In this document: positions 12,033-23,930 of the stretch, one piece after another | Numbering within the stretch: the stretch's first letter is position 1 | Layout of the letters: the number at the start of each line of letters is the position of its first letter | Assembly: GCA_030248225.1 (NCBI GenBank) | Contig: JASANE010000776.1 | Coordinates: forward strand, 26,273 to 90,272 | Direction: 5' to 3' | DNA length: 64,000 bases | DNA from: Trileptium ribeirensis | Taxonomy: Eukaryota > Nematoda > Enoplea > Enoplida > Thoracostomopsidae | The notes under the pieces: model-generated | Database searches by the model: none | What the model saw: only the letters and a program-made list of their open reading frames with translations | Told to the model about the DNA's origin: nothing | Program-made: the position numbers and the translations under genes

Positions 12033-12550
12033 GCATTTAGAGGATTAAATAACTTTAGGAACCCATCGTTCACGTCCGACAATCAAGAAACTTACTTTAT
12101 CGAAATTTTGAAAATTTAACTTTTTTGTGGCACATTTTAAACTTGATAAAATAGATTGAAAAAGGCTGCTCAGACAAATAATGCGACACTGGAAAGTTAT
12201 AGCTCTCGATGACGGAATATTTGTCGATCCGATACCTCTGGCAACAGTTATATAAGTTAACATGTTATTAATCTTCAAATTGTCTAACACTGCTAACGCA
12301 TTTAGGGGATTAAATAACTTTAGAATCCCATCGTTGATGTTCGACAAGAGGGATACTTACTCTACCAAAATTATGAAAATTTAACTTTTAGTGGTACATG
12401 TTAAACTTCATAAAACTGCTGAAAAATGGCAGCTCAGACAAATAATGCGACACTGGAAAGTTACAGCTCTCGATGACGGAATATTTGTCGATCCGATACC
12501 TCTGGCAAGAGTTTAACTTAACATGTTTGGGATCATCAAATTGCCGTAGT
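12033..12550. repeat. 265-bp tandem duplication
   Basis: Copies start at 12033 (GCATTTAGAGGATTAAATAA) and 12298 (GCATTTAGGGGATTAAATAA). The second halves, with GACACTGGAAAGTTA and CTCGATGACGGAATATTTG, are almost identical, whereas the middle third differs, so the divergence is patchy. No ORF is supported. Confidence 0.85.
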
Positions 12551-12618
12551 CAAAGTCTCGAATTATTTTTGGTTTTGTGAAAATTTGCACAGGCTAAGTA
12601 GATATATACAATACAGAC

Positions 12619-13756
12619 AACAGGGAGTAACCGGAATTCCGGTTCCGGTTCCTTCTAAAATCGTGTTCCGCATGCGGTTGCGGCAAAGGGCAAAAACCAT
12701 ACCGGAACCAGAATTCCGCTTTAAAAATTTTGTTTGAAATTTTCCACGTTTTTGCTTCATCTGTGATCCAAACATATGTAATATATATTATACAATGATC
12801 AAGCTCCAATACAACCAAGCAAAAAAAAGATTAACTAAGCAATTTCCCGTGTGAAACGTAAGTAGGGCACATAATTTGAGTAGGAATTTTTCATAATAAC
12901 CTGCAGGAGTTTGTTAACAACTCAAAGCCAGGTTGATGCTTGTAGCAGCTATTTTACACATCCAGAAGTCTGAGGGATACGTTTGAATTAAACCGGTCCA
13001 ACTCGGTAACAGAGTATGGCTTACGCAGAAGTACTTAGTGTATGCTTCGCTAACATAAATTGCGTCAAGCACCCGCCAGTGTGCTTGTAAACTTGGTAAA
13101 TCAGTCTAAATTCACATAAACTAACGTTATCTGCAGCGCAGCTAGAAACTGCTTTCTTGGCAATGAACTGTATTTATTGAAACTGTGCGAGCAGTATCAC
13201 AGTTTGTCTCATTTACAGCACTTTTATCAGAAAGTTGTCATCATCGTCATCAAGCTGAGGGGCACTGGTTAACCAACGCTAGCCTAAATATTGTCTCTCA
13301 ACATTGACCGGAAAATTACTGTATACCTTCGTTTTTCTTTTTAGAACCATATAAACTAATAATTTCAAGTTTCCTACGGAATACCATGTAACAAACGTAT
13401 GTCAGTTAAAGGAGGGAGGCGGTTGGAACAGACCAAAAGTGTTTGTTTAGTGCACGGTCCATGCGTTAAGGGCACATTCAGTTTGACTGCGCCATCTAGC
13501 GGAACGCATGTCTTTGCTCTGGGTGTCCAAAAACCATATATTGACCGACAAATACAATTTAGTAGCTTCCTCAGTCTCTTCAAAATTCCAGTGAGGTAAT
13601 AATGTCATCGCAATACATTAAGTTTAATGTAAACGCTATTTTACTACATTTTAAATCCACTGTTCCTTCATTTCTTCCTTCATACTATATATAAGTTTCA
13701 AAGACCAGGTTCCGGGTCTGGATCCGGTTTAAAAGGACGGTTCCGGTTATTCCATG
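12619..13756. mobile_element. CAGGG-ended TIR element, copy 2 (full length)
   Basis: The left end is CAGGGAGTAACCGG at 12619. The right end, reverse complemented from about 13756, is ATGGAATAACCGGAACCG. Both ends run into GGAACC/GGTTCC repeats. It is about 1.14 kb with no long ORF, so non-autonomous. The left two thirds match copy 1 (7236-8035) and the right part matches copy 3 (37488-38425) in reverse. CAGGG termini suggest a hAT-type element, but no clear 8-bp duplication was found. Confidence 0.75.
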
Positions 13757-15543
13757 ATACATATATATAGCAATTCCCGGAAGCATTAATTTAATAATGT
13801 ATGGTGCTAGACATCACATCAGTTGAGGTTGAACCCTAACGAACAATGCAAACAACTTATAAGTAGAAAGATATTTGATGACAAATTATGAAGTAAAATA
13901 GCAAATGTAGGTTAACAGAGTCCCGGTTCATTTTCGATAACATTTTTTCGTTTTAAGATCAAATCTCCAATGTTTTATAAGGGGGACATTACAGTAAGCA
14001 GTTGAAAAAAATGTCATTGTTCATTTATGTATGCTCTGAAAACATATTTACATTCGGTTGCTCCAACTTTTGATTTTCACAACCCACGAGGCCGGTCTGA
14101 AATTTACCAGTGGCACGGCACAAGACCATGCAATAACAGCAATATCTGCAGCAAACATGCAACGTAACGTAAGTACTGAATTCAGAACCCTAAAGCATGC
14201 GATGAAACTATGCTGGCTACATTTGGTGACAGGATATGTACATATGGCGGACGGTGGCACAACATTTCGTTCAAAGAAGATAGACAATTGTCAACCTTGG
14301 GGACACAACCACTGATGGGCCGGACAACGGGCTATTTCATCGCACAGCGCTCAACAATCGTCCCAGCATTCGCTGATTAAACTTTCTTGAGGTCTTCACG
14401 AAACGCAATTTTTTTAGCTATTAGACAGAAGATAGATCGCGCAGCGCCGAATCCAATGACAAAGTTTTTCACCAATTGACAACTGGGTCTGTTCGGAGCG
14501 GTGTCAATTTTCATAAATTTACTAGGCCAAACAGCTGCTGCGAGAATTTCAGCCTGGACGGCGGGCTTACCAAAGCTAGCATCTGCGACTGCGTGATGGC
14601 AAAAAGAAACAGAGCCAACAACTTATCAAGAATTTGACGAGGAACGGCTTCATGTTCCGCGACAACGACCGAAGGAGCTGTTGTTTGCAGTGAATCCTAA
14701 AAGGTTTCTTGCAGTCGAATGCTTTCTAATGATTTTATGCCTGGACCTGCGGAGCCAAACGCACATCGGAAGGCACTTCTGCAACGCTGGGATAGTTTAA
14801 AGCGCCCTGGCGACGGTTGTTATACTATGGTTAGCAGTGTTATGGGTAGGCACAGATTGGGAGTTGAAGCATGGTCGAAATATTTGGTTTAAAGATAAAT
14901 AACAATTTGTTTTAAAAGGAATCCTTTTAGTTTAATTTTTTTTGCTAATTTTTGTGCGGAAAATTTCATATTCCCGGTTTTGACGGGTCTCGAGCGATCC
15001 CTGCTTTTCCCAGATGTTATTTCAGATCCAACAAAATAATATAAACAAGTCTAATAGTTGAATGTCGGAGTATGATCGGTGCATGTATGTAGCTACAAAG
15101 TTAGCACAGTTTGTGTTTAATTGATTTACCGCTGAACGTTACCTTTTACTTAGTGCACTCAGGTCATTTTAATATAAAACCTCGTTGGTCTCTGTGTTAT
15201 TTAAAACCGCACTACTGGTGAACCACATCTAACAGCAAACTAGTAGCAGCGCTTGTTGGTAACTTAATGAAGACAAAATGCCTACGGCTAAGATAGTAAT
15301 TTGCTGCTGGCGGTATAGATCAAGACGTTATATCAACAGTTCGTGATGGTTTAATGAGACCAACTGGAGTCGAGTTGGGGCGAAACAGATCGTGTGGTGG
15401 CTTGCTTCACGCGTTTACATTGTGATTGTGAACACTGACATACTATTTTTTGCATCAGCACATTATGGAGTCTTGGTGATATGAAAATATGCTGGAATAA
15501 AACCCAAGCTGAAATAAAAAAATTAAAAACCCATGCATTGATC
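13757..15543. other. No recognised gene
   Basis: An open frame at 14058-14315 overlaps one on the opposite strand (14048-14287), and neither is recognised. The stretch 14050-14900 is less AT-rich than its surroundings and could be a decayed gene or element, but no motif or splice pattern supports that. Nothing else was seen. Confidence 0.45.
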
Positions 15544-16456
15544 GGTTCTCATAGTCTCAAATTCTGTAGTCAAGCTACATACATAGTTACCGTTTCTTTT
15601 TTGAACTTAGCTCGAGAAGTTGCTATAATTATTGTACTCACTCTTATATGGCCAAGCTCTGTTTCTTGCTTTAAAAACGGTTCTCATAGTCTCAAATTCT
15701 GTAGTCAAGCTACATACATAGTTACCGTTTCTTTTTTAAACTTAGCTCGAGAAGTTGCTATAATTATTTTAGCCAAGCTCTGTTTCTTGCTTTAAAAACG
15801 GTTCTCATAGTCTCAAATTCTGTTGTCAAGCTACATACATAGTTACCGTTTTTTTAGCTTAGCTCGAGAAGCTGCTATAATTATTGTACTCACCCTTATT
15901 TGGCCAAGCTGTGTTTCTTGCTTTAAAACGGTTCTCATAGTCTCAAATTCTGTAGTCAAGCTACATATGTACATAGTTACCGTTTCTTTTTTGAACTTAG
16001 CTCGAGAAGTTGCTATAATTATTGTACTCACTCTTATATGGCCAAGCTCTGTTTCTTGCTTTAAAAACGGTTCTCATAGTCTCAAATTCTGTAGTCAAGC
16101 TACATACATAGTTACCGTTTCTTTTTTAAACTTAGCTCGAGAAGTTGCTATAATTATTTTAGCCAAGCTCTGTTTCTTGCTTTAAAAACGGTTCTCATAG
16201 TCTCAAATTCTGTTGTCAAGCTACATACATAGTTACCGTTTTTTTAGCTTAGCTCGAGAAGCTGCTATAATTATTGTACTCACCCTTATTTGGCCAAGCT
16301 GTGTTTCTTGCTTTAAAACGGTTCTCATAGTCTCAAATTCTGTAGTCAAGCTACATATGTACATAGTTACCGTTTCTTTTTTGAACTTAGCTCGAGAAGT
16401 TGCTATAATTATTGTACTCACCCTTATTTGGCCAAGCTCTGTTTCTTGTTTAAAAA
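15544..16456. repeat. ~130-bp satellite with 390-bp higher-order repeat
   Basis: Seven monomers start with GGTTCTCATAGTCTCAAATT at 15544, 15679, 15800, 15929, 16069, 16190 and 16319, with lengths of about 135, 121, 129, 140, 121, 129 and 138. Monomers 2-4 and 5-7 form the same ordered trio, so the real repeating unit is about 390 bp. The short type lacks the GTACTCACTCTTATATG segment, and another type has TTTTTTAGCTTAGC in place of TTTCTTTTTTGAACTTAGC. Open frames inside it simply repeat with the 390-bp unit and are not taken as genes. Confidence 0.92.
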
Positions 16457-17645
16457 CGCTTGTTTCTATTAGAGACGACTTCGCTCAATACACGCGCGAA
16501 TCGTACGGCGAAAAACCGTTCGAGAGTCTCCTCAATAACTCTGGCAATGCGGTGTAGTGCAAACTGTCTTTTGCATTGTTCTAACGCTCTAAGCATTACA
16601 AGTACACACATGGAAATTATTATTAGGCTTTCCTCTACTATTTATTACAGTTGCGGTTGGCATCTCAAGCTGTTTACCTAGAACAGTGAAAGCGCTGCTC
16701 ATGAAATATTTTGACTAAAGGCCGTACGCGCTTTTTATTATGAGTATCAAATTAATTACAATGTCGTTCTTGCAAAACTGACAATTTTCAGAATTTTTTC
16801 AAAACCCGTTTTTAACACTTTCATGAATATATTTTAGCAAAATTTAGAATGTTTTTCATAACGTAATAAATTATTGTTTACATTTTTCCAATCTATAATT
16901 GTGGCTTAATAGCTTAGTGTTGATAAACGTGTTTTCATTACAAAAATTCTATATTCTTGGTTATTGGCTGCATTCATTCTGTTGCCCACTGATGGTTTAG
17001 CAACCGGCCTAAACATCTGATTGTCAATCTATACCTGGCATGCGTGATGAACAATATAACATGTATCATAAACCAGATATACCTATTAAGTTCAAATTTA
17101 GGTAAAAGTTCAGAAGTGCGATACTAAAATAAGTAATTCATACCACAATGGCAATATATTTAAAACACATGAGTTATTGCAACATTTCAGTCGTAGAATA
17201 CGTGTAATAACAACAAAACGAAATCTAAATAACAACAAATATAATAATAAAATGCATGAAAGAACAACGTCATGATAACGTTCGATACACACTACACATA
17301 ATCACAATGCTGCACCAAAAATAGTATTGAATCGTAAAAATTCAAATATATATGCTGAAAAAAAAGCAAAATAAAACCAAACTGAGACTGAAAACAAAAA
17401 TAACATCACCAGCGTCCAAAATAATTATATATGTACAAGTAAAGCAAATTCAATAAGAAGATTCGCCAACCAATTTAGTTCCGTTTGTTCCACATTTTCA
17501 GGCGTCGGCGTAGTAACGTTTGACTGCTTTGACAGGGTCCGTCCGGTATTATTCTACAAACATTAATACATTCGTAAAAATTATATAACAAGCGCTGGCG
17601 GTCTAGCATATTAAGTATACTAAATAACCTGCAAGTTTTGCTATA
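16457..17645. other. No gene seen
   Basis: After a short less AT-rich piece (16457-16690) the sequence is strongly AT-rich to 17460. Small open frames here have no supporting features. Confidence 0.5.
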
Positions 17646-17810
17646 GTACCCGTTAAAAATGACTGTCGCTCGCTCGAGACTCGCTCGAAATAAATTTGTT
17701 CTATAAATAAAATTTATTATTAATTTAAATAGTTTCGAAATCTCGAGCGAGCCACTCGCTCGAGAGTCACTCGAACCCACTCGCTCGAAATGCGACGGTC
17801 ATTTCTGGTA
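17646..17810. mobile_element. CTCGAG-rich MITE, copy 1
   Basis: A 165-bp element. The left end is GTACCCGTTAAAAATGACTG followed by TCGC; the right end, reverse complemented, is GTACCAGAAATGACCGTCGC. Inside each end lies a run of CGCTCGCTCGAG words, and between them an A/T-rich core (AAATAAATTTGTTCTA...TTAATTTAAATAG). A second copy is at 31634-31786. No coding capacity; the whole element could fold into a hairpin. Confidence 0.85.
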
Positions 17811-18150
17811 CGTACTGTAGGAATTTATACAACTTATTCAGCATAATTACGCTAATTTTTGAGCATATCATTAATGGTAATATTAAGCCACTTAATGCCA
17901 CTTATCATTAATACAGCTTATTGAATGCAAACCTTGAAAAATCATATTGCTTTCATCAGATTCATTAATACCGGAAATCTATAAATCCATTGCAATACTA
18001 AGGGTGTAGGTACACTCAAATAAATAAATAAATTATAGTTTTCCGTCATAATTTATCAGTTTTAGGCCCTGCATCGTCCCAATGTATTTTTGTAGTAATG
18101 AACTAACGTGTTTAGCGGTTAAACTACATACCTGATGAATGTAACTTTAG
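17811..18150. other. No gene seen
   Basis: AT-rich linker with no recognised feature. Confidence 0.5.
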
Positions 18151-18154
18151 AGTC

Positions 18155-18360
18155 GGAAGTAAAATGCATGCTATCCCATTCGCGATATACTAAGTCTAAG
18201 CCTGAACCTTTTCCCTAATCTAAGGCCCTTATATGAAATTATATTAAGCCTAAGTATAAATCGGATAGCTGCGGCTAAATGAACCACCGCACTAAGTTGT
18301 TCCTTTTTCTATCAATGTAAAGTCCAGCCTATATACGTGAGATGGACCAACAACCGTATA
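18155..18360. mobile_element. Diverged relative of the GGCCCATG MITE interior
   Basis: The stretch with ATGCTATCCCATTCGCGATA, ACTAAGTCTAAGCCT, CTTATATGA and GCCTAAGTATAAATCGG follows the same order as 26340-26440 in the GGCCCATG-ended element. Terminal repeats were not located. Probably a decayed copy. Confidence 0.45.
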
Positions 18361-18720
18361 AACCTATAGGTTTACCCCAACAGGCAAGAAACTCACTCAG
18401 ACAAAAAAATTTGAAATTCGCTTTTTTGAAGTATTTCTTTAAATTTCGGTTTTTACTCGAAAGCGCCTAAATTGACAATAATTTGCACAAAATTATAGCG
18501 ATGATTGGTGGATTGCATTGTTCTATCGGATGGCCCTATAAAAGTTGTAATATGGCCAAATGAACCATAACAGGCTAAATTCGAATAATTTAGAATTAGT
18601 GCCCGTTTAGTTAGAATTTGATCACTAATCATTAAAGATCACTTATGGCGGATGCGTTCCGAAAAAAACAGCACAAAACAATTCATCATCCGTCACATTT
18701 TTAAAGTAGGAAAACCATAA
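18361..18720. other. No gene seen
   Basis: AT-rich; nothing recognised. Confidence 0.5.
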
Positions 18721-18751
18721 GTTAATACCTCTTTAATTTCCAATGTCATCG

Positions 18752-18920
18752 CCTACGGTGCTTCTTTGTCGGACGGTGGCAATTGTCTTTTTTCATTTGA
18801 GGTAGCGTTAGCATCCATGTCTTCAACGGCCTCATCAATCAAATACGACTGAGACTTTGGCAGCGATTTCGTCGGCGACAAACTCATCGAGGCACGAACT
18901 ACAACAATGGGAAGAAATAA
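18752..18920 (-). CDS. Possible terminal exon, unrecognised
   Basis: Downstream of a plausible 3' splice site (TTGTTGTAG at about 18921-18929), the minus strand stays open in one frame with SLSPTKSLPKSQ, IDEAVEDMDANAT and QLPPSDKEAP, then a TAG. Its composition (Ser/Pro/Lys then acidic) is like an ordinary disordered C-terminus. I do not recognise a family. It could belong to a gene whose other exons are upstream at higher coordinates, but its phase is not compatible with the 20697-20818 exon as drawn. Could equally be chance. Confidence 0.3.
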
Positions 18921-18944
18921 GGACATGTTTTTGGTCACCAGTTC

Positions 18945-19075
18945 TCTCAAATTTTTGGAATCTGTTAGCTAATCTTTATCTCGTAATTATCACATTTGGT
19001 TCCGTTGGGCCTTTCATCTTTATATATCTCAAAAATGAACTTTCCAGCAAAATTTTCTTTCATTGATAAACGCAG
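18945..19075. repeat. Dispersed repeat, copy at 18945
   Basis: About 130 bp (AATCTTTATCTCGTAATTAT, CCAGCAAAATTTTCTTT) is repeated with moderate divergence at about 23800-23930 in the same orientation. Nature unknown; probably part of a dispersed mobile element. Confidence 0.6.
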
Positions 19076-19659
19076 TGTTGACAAATTACGGTGCGCGGAG
19101 TTTTTGCGAAATTTGTCTTATATTTTACGCCTTAGTGAATGTATAGCTTCAAACTTTGCCAAAATGTTTTCACGTTTTAGATTCAAGGTACAGTCTTTCA
19201 ACAATTGGTACCGCTAGGGCATCTGTTAATTGAATGTTGTGTGTTTCATGTTCACGATATGATGTAGCGGCATTATGATGGATAGTTTTCGGTGAATTTT
19301 TTTCAAAATTGGATGCGGGTGCGGCGCGGGTTCAGCTAAATCTTTCTGGGTCTAGATAAAAACTATAAAGCCAGTTAAAATAGAAATAATAATATCAATG
19401 TAATTTCAATTTTGGTATCTCAAAATTGTTCCTTCTATGTTGGCATATGTTACTTAGCACACACATGCAAATAAGATGTTACCGTCTATGTCAAGTTATA
19501 GAAAAGTTCCAAGGGCTACCATCATTTTCTATTAGTTTATAGCTTCAATTTTATAATTGCTGAAATAACGATAACAGTTAAATGCAATAACAGACAAACA
19601 CAGTAACAGTTCAATATTTAGAATTCGGCAAGAAAATATTTACAGATTTATTTATTTTA
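19076..19659. other. No gene seen
   Basis: AT-rich with no recognised feature. Confidence 0.5.
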
Positions 19660-20223
19660 CTAGCTGTACTGTTGTGTCCTGGCGCTTCGCGCCAGCCCTT
19701 TTTCGTTGTTCCGGGCCACAGCAGTAGTGCCCTAGAAAGTATTCACTTTTTAGTACAGTACTGTTCGATGTTGCGTGTGAAATGAAATACAACAACTTGA
19801 TGCAGAAGGAATTTGTAGCTTCCTCTAGAAAAACCGAAGATAGTCTGGCACCTGTCGTGCTTAACAGTTACGGGTTATATGAAGATGAACTTTAGCGACG
19901 CTTTTCCGTCTGCCTTACAGGAACGTTGGCGACAGCAGCATAATGGCGGCAAGTGCAGAGTACAATGTTGAATAAACAATACAACAAACAAACTTATATA
20001 AACAAACAAATATACAACTGCTGGCAACTAAACCGTGAAACAGAGTATAGACAGCAGAACAACACTAAATAGTTAACACAACAGAGCTGTTAACATAACA
20101 GAGCTAAGAGATCGTTCTGAAAAATAGCTATACACTAAACTACCTCTGGAAAAAAATGTCGCAGAAGAGAAAGGATAGACACACAGAGACAGACACACAG
20201 GATTTTGCTTTTATATATATAAG
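19660..20223 (+). mobile_element. RTE-like SINE/LINE-derived element, copy 1
   Basis: It begins TTTACTAGCTGTACTGTTG with a CTGGCGCTTCGCGCCAG hairpin, a common start of arthropod RTE-related non-LTR fragments. It ends with CACACAGGATTTTGCTTTTA followed by a short TATA run and AAGAT, the matching type of 3' tail. No reverse transcriptase ORF is present, so this is a non-autonomous or heavily deleted copy. Assignment is from the resemblance of the two ends to known insect families. Confidence 0.6.
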
Positions 20224-20497
20224 ATTTGTGGCCTAATATCTGCCACTGACATGTCACATTTCAGTGCGATCAGACTTGTAGAATTTGCAGATAATGCAAA
20301 AAGTACTGTTTCAGTATGTAGTAAAGTACATTTTTAAAAGCAGATACCGGGATAAATAGTAGCCTATGTCCTGACGCCTGACGTGTTGTACCACTGTGCC
20401 AAATTTGGTGTCAACCTGACCATTAGTTTCGGAGCCTATTGCGAACATACACACAGACAGACATACACACAGGATTTTGCTTTTATATATATAAGAT
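20224..20497 (+). mobile_element. RTE-like 3' end, copy 2
   Basis: It carries GTAGCCTATGTCCTGA, then CCAAATTTGGTGTCAACC, TTTCGGAGCCTATTGCGAAC and an ACAC/CAGA run before the same CAGGATTTTGCTTTTATATA tail that ends copy 1. This block order is typical of the 3' part of RTE-clade LINEs and the SINEs that use them. Copy 2 follows copy 1 directly. Confidence 0.65.
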
Positions 20498-20696
20498 CAA
20501 TGTGAACTCGGGCGACTGAACTCACACCGTTTCATTCAAATATTTCGAGGGTTCTTATAAATATGGAGCAGTATATAATTCAGTATATAAGTATGACATC
20601 AAAGAACAACGACGCAGAACAACTTAATTTATGACAAAAACCCTAATAAATTATTTTAAACAGAAAATAGAGATATGCTAAACCCGTATTATATAC

Positions 20697-20818
20697 TTTA
20701 GCGTTACTTGGTTTCGTCGGGGTTGAAATGTCGTCATCCGATGACCATCTACCGCCACCACTCGCACCAACAGTAGCTGATGTGTCAGGCGATTTCGGCA
20801 GTGTTGGAGCACAGCGGC
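20697..20818 (-). CDS. RGG-protein gene, second exon
   Basis: It follows a 3' splice site (CTTATTTACAG) at 20819. Continued in the phase left by the 21203-21856 exon, it reads GRCAPTLPKSPDTSA, a Gly-rich turn and RWSSDDDISTPTKPSNAK. The 5' splice site is drawn at AAA|GTATAT (20696); an alternative is ten bases earlier (GTAACG). Acidic and Ser/Thr-rich, as expected for a disordered linker. No folded domain is visible, and further exons were not identified. Confidence 0.5.
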
Positions 20819-21202
20819 CTGTAAATAAGCATAATATGGCGAGATGCGAATTGCCGACGCCCCAATAAAATAATGGATATTTGCCCGCACCAAAAATTCT
20901 AAGTTGGTACGGGCAAATCTAATTCGGGGTACGGGCATTCTATGTCTAAGTCTAAAAAAAGTTATACATACACAGTTCTCTATCCAAACCAGATTGCCGC
21001 GCCGTATATTATTACTGAATTAAGACCAAAAACATTTAAGAAACTATAAATTTCATAATGCATCCATTTTGCTAGGGAGAAAATTACCATAGAGCACTCT
21101 GACATTGCGAAAGATAACGGAATATGATCAGAAATGATTAAGAAAATGCTGAATCAAACTTGACTTAAATGTCCGATAATGATAAAGAACAAATAGACAT
21201 AC

Positions 21203-21856
21203 CGTGTGTGGCGCTATTCAAATCATTTCTCGGACTAGAGTGGCGCGAAAAAGTTTCCCTGTTACAATCATCATCTCTTGCTGTATTCGCATCGCAATTT
21301 CCATTCCCTCCGTCATCCCATGATCGACAATGCCGAGATCCGCTCTTTTCGAGGTCCTTCATGCTACCGTCATGATTACCATCATTACTGCGGGACCTGC
21401 CTCTATCATTAAATATACCCCTTCTAAAGTTACCGTCACTATGCCCACTACGATTGAAACCGTCGCCGCGACCTGCACGACCTTTACCTCTTCCGCTTAC
21501 TCCACCATCATCATTGTCGTTGTTTCTGCCTCCACGGATCCAAGTTCTTCTTCCTCTTCCGAATCCGCGGCCATCTTCTTCGCTTTCGCCACCATCATAG
21601 GTGTTGTATCCACCACATCCGCCTCCTCTAGTACGTATTGCGGTACTTGCTCCTTTATCGTTGTCACTGTCACTGCGTCCTCCACCGCCAAAGCCTCTTC
21701 TACCACGGAAGCACCTGTAGCTACTATCCTGCTGGGACATTCCGGTACCATCAAATCTATGCAAGACGCTTGAATCGCCACCAGGAATATTGCATCGCTC
21801 ATTAACAATATCCGGTTTTCCGTTCCGTGGGTCTTTCCCGTTATTGGCCGAATTTT
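21203..21856 (-). CDS. Gly/Arg/Asp-rich RGG-type protein exon
   Basis: A 654-bp exon, open throughout, with 3' splice site CATTACTTTAG at 21857 and 5' splice site ACACACG|GTATGT at 21203. It encodes about 217 residues: a short Asn/Pro-rich start, then GRRGFGGGGRSDSDN, TRGGGCGGYNTYDGG, GRGFGRGRRTWIRGGRNN, GRGKGRAGRGDGF and NDRGRSRSNDGN, ending in a Cys/Asp/Asn/Ser-rich tail. RGG/RG runs bind RNA and are arginine-methylated in many proteins. The N-terminal arm of Vasa-type DEAD-box helicases looks like this, but no helicase core is present in the window, so fibrillarin-, FUS- or Vasa-like identities all remain open. Its 3' splice site lies in a 201-bp tandem duplication. The next exon is in phase. 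Confidence 0.65.
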
Positions 21857-22245
21857 CTAAAGTAATGATAACTTAGGAAGAAATAGTTTCAGCAAAATGA
21901 GCCAAACTAAGATGATATTTACGTCTATGCTCGGTTGTTTCGAATCAAATCTCAACATCATGTTCAGGTCTGCTCGGTTTACACAAAGATTCAGTGTTAA
22001 AAACGAATGAGATTTAGCTTATGAGAAAGAAATTAGCTTCGTTATTGGCCGAATTTGCTAAAATAATGATAACTTAGGAAGAAATAGCTGCAGCAAAATG
22101 AGCGAAACTAAGATGATATTTACGTCTATGCTCGGTTGTTTCGAATCAAATCTCAACATCATGTTCAGGGTCTGCTCGCTTTACACAAAGACTCGGTTTT
22201 AAAAAACGAATGAGATTTAGCTTATGAGAAAGAAATTAGCTTCGT
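21839..22245. repeat. 201-bp tandem duplication over a splice acceptor
   Basis: Copies start at 21839 and 22040 with CGTTATTGGCCGAATTT. They include on the minus strand a branch/acceptor region ending in CATTACTTTAG or CATTATTTTAG and the first ~18 bases of the RGG exon. The outer (5') copy therefore offers a second 3' splice site with a truncated exon start; only the inner copy leads into the long open frame. Confidence 0.85.
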
Positions 22246-23527
22246 ATGGTTTACTGCGCACGTACCCATACAAATCATATTGTAACAATAACTGGTGAAA
22301 GCTAAGTTTATGTATTCTGGGAGTGTCAGTATGTAGAATTTAATTCGTTAGCTATGGAGATATGGCCATTTTCGTGTATTTCGGACCTGTTGAGCTCACT
22401 TTGAAACATATTTTCCCACGATATGATCGTTTTGTGTGTTTTGAGTCTGCCAAACACACTTTAAAATATAATTTTTTCCAATCCTGCAACATAGGAAACC
22501 ATCAGAATAAAATCCTCTCTGCATCCGTGCGGGTACATACAGCTTCTGTCACTTTACGGCAGCCCAATACGGCCCATATATATATGTTCTAGAGATGTGA
22601 AGGTTTTCCAAGGACTGTTGCGCCCACTTGGAAACATAGGTTTCACAATCCTGCAACCTAAGTAACCACTACAATAACACATCCTACGCTCCTACATAGA
22701 GCTTTCCCGCCCCACCAAATGATTCCAGGAAGGTCCACATGTTTTATTTGGTCATGGAGATTAGACCCGAAGGCCGGTCCGAAAGAGGTCCGGCAGGTGT
22801 CTCAAAAACGTTAGTGACATACTCAATAAAGATTTAGAAAAAACCAGTTGCATGTCTCGATAAGAGGATTCAGTCCCCGCTGCATCTTGCAAGTCATATA
22901 CTGAAATGTTTGGGGACCTTAATGATAAAACCAAAAAAATCTTCAATTCGTGTCGGGTTTATCAGAAATTGGGTAGGAAATCCCTGGAGCAGCGCAAGCA
23001 CAAAGCTCGGTTCACAACTACATTCTATTGTGGATCGAAGAAAAATTGCGAAAATCGATCAATATTATGAATAGTTTTATGAACGCCACAGACGGGCACA
23101 AATAATTTTTGAACAAATTGAACTCTGTTCCTGCAAATTCAGCTCACTGCTGTCATGGCGAAATCGTTTCCAATTATTCTACGAAAACATTGTAGAGAAT
23201 CACTTTGTTCTCGAAACTTCCATGCTGACGTGATTTACAACATTGACTGGAGAACGTTATAGAAATTTCCTTTTGTTTACATCAGTTTCTGTATGTTTCT
23301 CGAATATTGCAGCTATTTTGTGTGTTCGTATATATACTGCTGCCCAGCAGCGGCAATCAGTGTGCCGTGAGTACCAAGTGCACCGATTATGCATTCCGTC
23401 TACTTGTTTTGCTTTCTACTTGTTTTCAAATAAATCTCTTACTTTACTCTCGAGTCCTTGTGCTTACCTACGTTCCGAACCTCGAATACAACACGATCCG
23501 ATCCGAATCCGACGTGTGTTTTATATA
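22246..23527. other. No recognised gene
   Basis: Small open frames only. The 5' part of the RGG gene could lie here on the minus strand, but I see no exon I would defend. Confidence 0.45.
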
Positions 23528-23734
23528 GGATGTGCACAGTGCATCAGATCTGATCCGATTCGAAATAGCATGCACAATTTTTTCGTACCGAATCGGATGA
23601 AGTAGTGCAAAAAATAAATACATATACATACATACGCATACGGCAGGTATAGATTTTAGCTGTTTCGGATCGGATGCAATGTGAGCAGAATTCGGATCGG
23701 ATCGGGACGTATCGGATGCAATGTGAACACGCCC
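23528..23734. mobile_element. MITE-like inverted repeat with GATCCGAT words
   Basis: The left end GTGCACAGTGCATC is followed by GATCTGATCCGAT. The right end, reverse complemented, is GGGCGTGTTCACATTGCATC followed by CGATACGTCCCGATCCGAT. The imperfect inverted termini are about 30 bp, the total about 207 bp, with several CGGATCGGAT words inside. GGGCGTGTTCACA-type ends are common in non-autonomous DNA transposons. Non-coding. Confidence 0.55.
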
Positions 23735-23799
23735 TTAGCGTAGGGGATTTTTTCGACGCTGCACAAATTGCTCATTAGTGTGGATATATAAAATGGTTA

Positions 23800-23930
23800 A
23801 TCAAATTTTTTGGATTCTATTAGATAATCCTTTATCTTGTAATTATCATATTCGGCCCCACTGTGCTTTTATCTTTATCGCAAAAAGGGAATCTTCCAGC
23901 AAAATTCTCTTTAAATGACCGAGTGCATTT
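23800..23930. repeat. Dispersed repeat, copy at 23800
   Basis: Same orientation and order of blocks as 18945-19075 (ATAATCCTTTATCTTGTAAT, CCAGCAAAATTCTCTTT), with about one fifth of positions differing by eye. Confidence 0.6.

Noticed and set aside
14048..14315. Opposed 79- and 85-codon frames
   Set aside because: Full overlap on both strands and no family match; could be decayed coding DNA but unsupported.
15481..16557. Open frames of 104-120 codons with hydrophobic repeats
   Set aside because: They repeat with the 390-bp satellite unit and appear in both orientations; a tandem repeat explains them.
21165..21808. Plus- and minus-strand frames overlapping the RGG exon
   Set aside because: The Ser/Thr-rich plus-strand frame and the Val/Glu-rich second minus-strand frame are shadows of the RGG codons.
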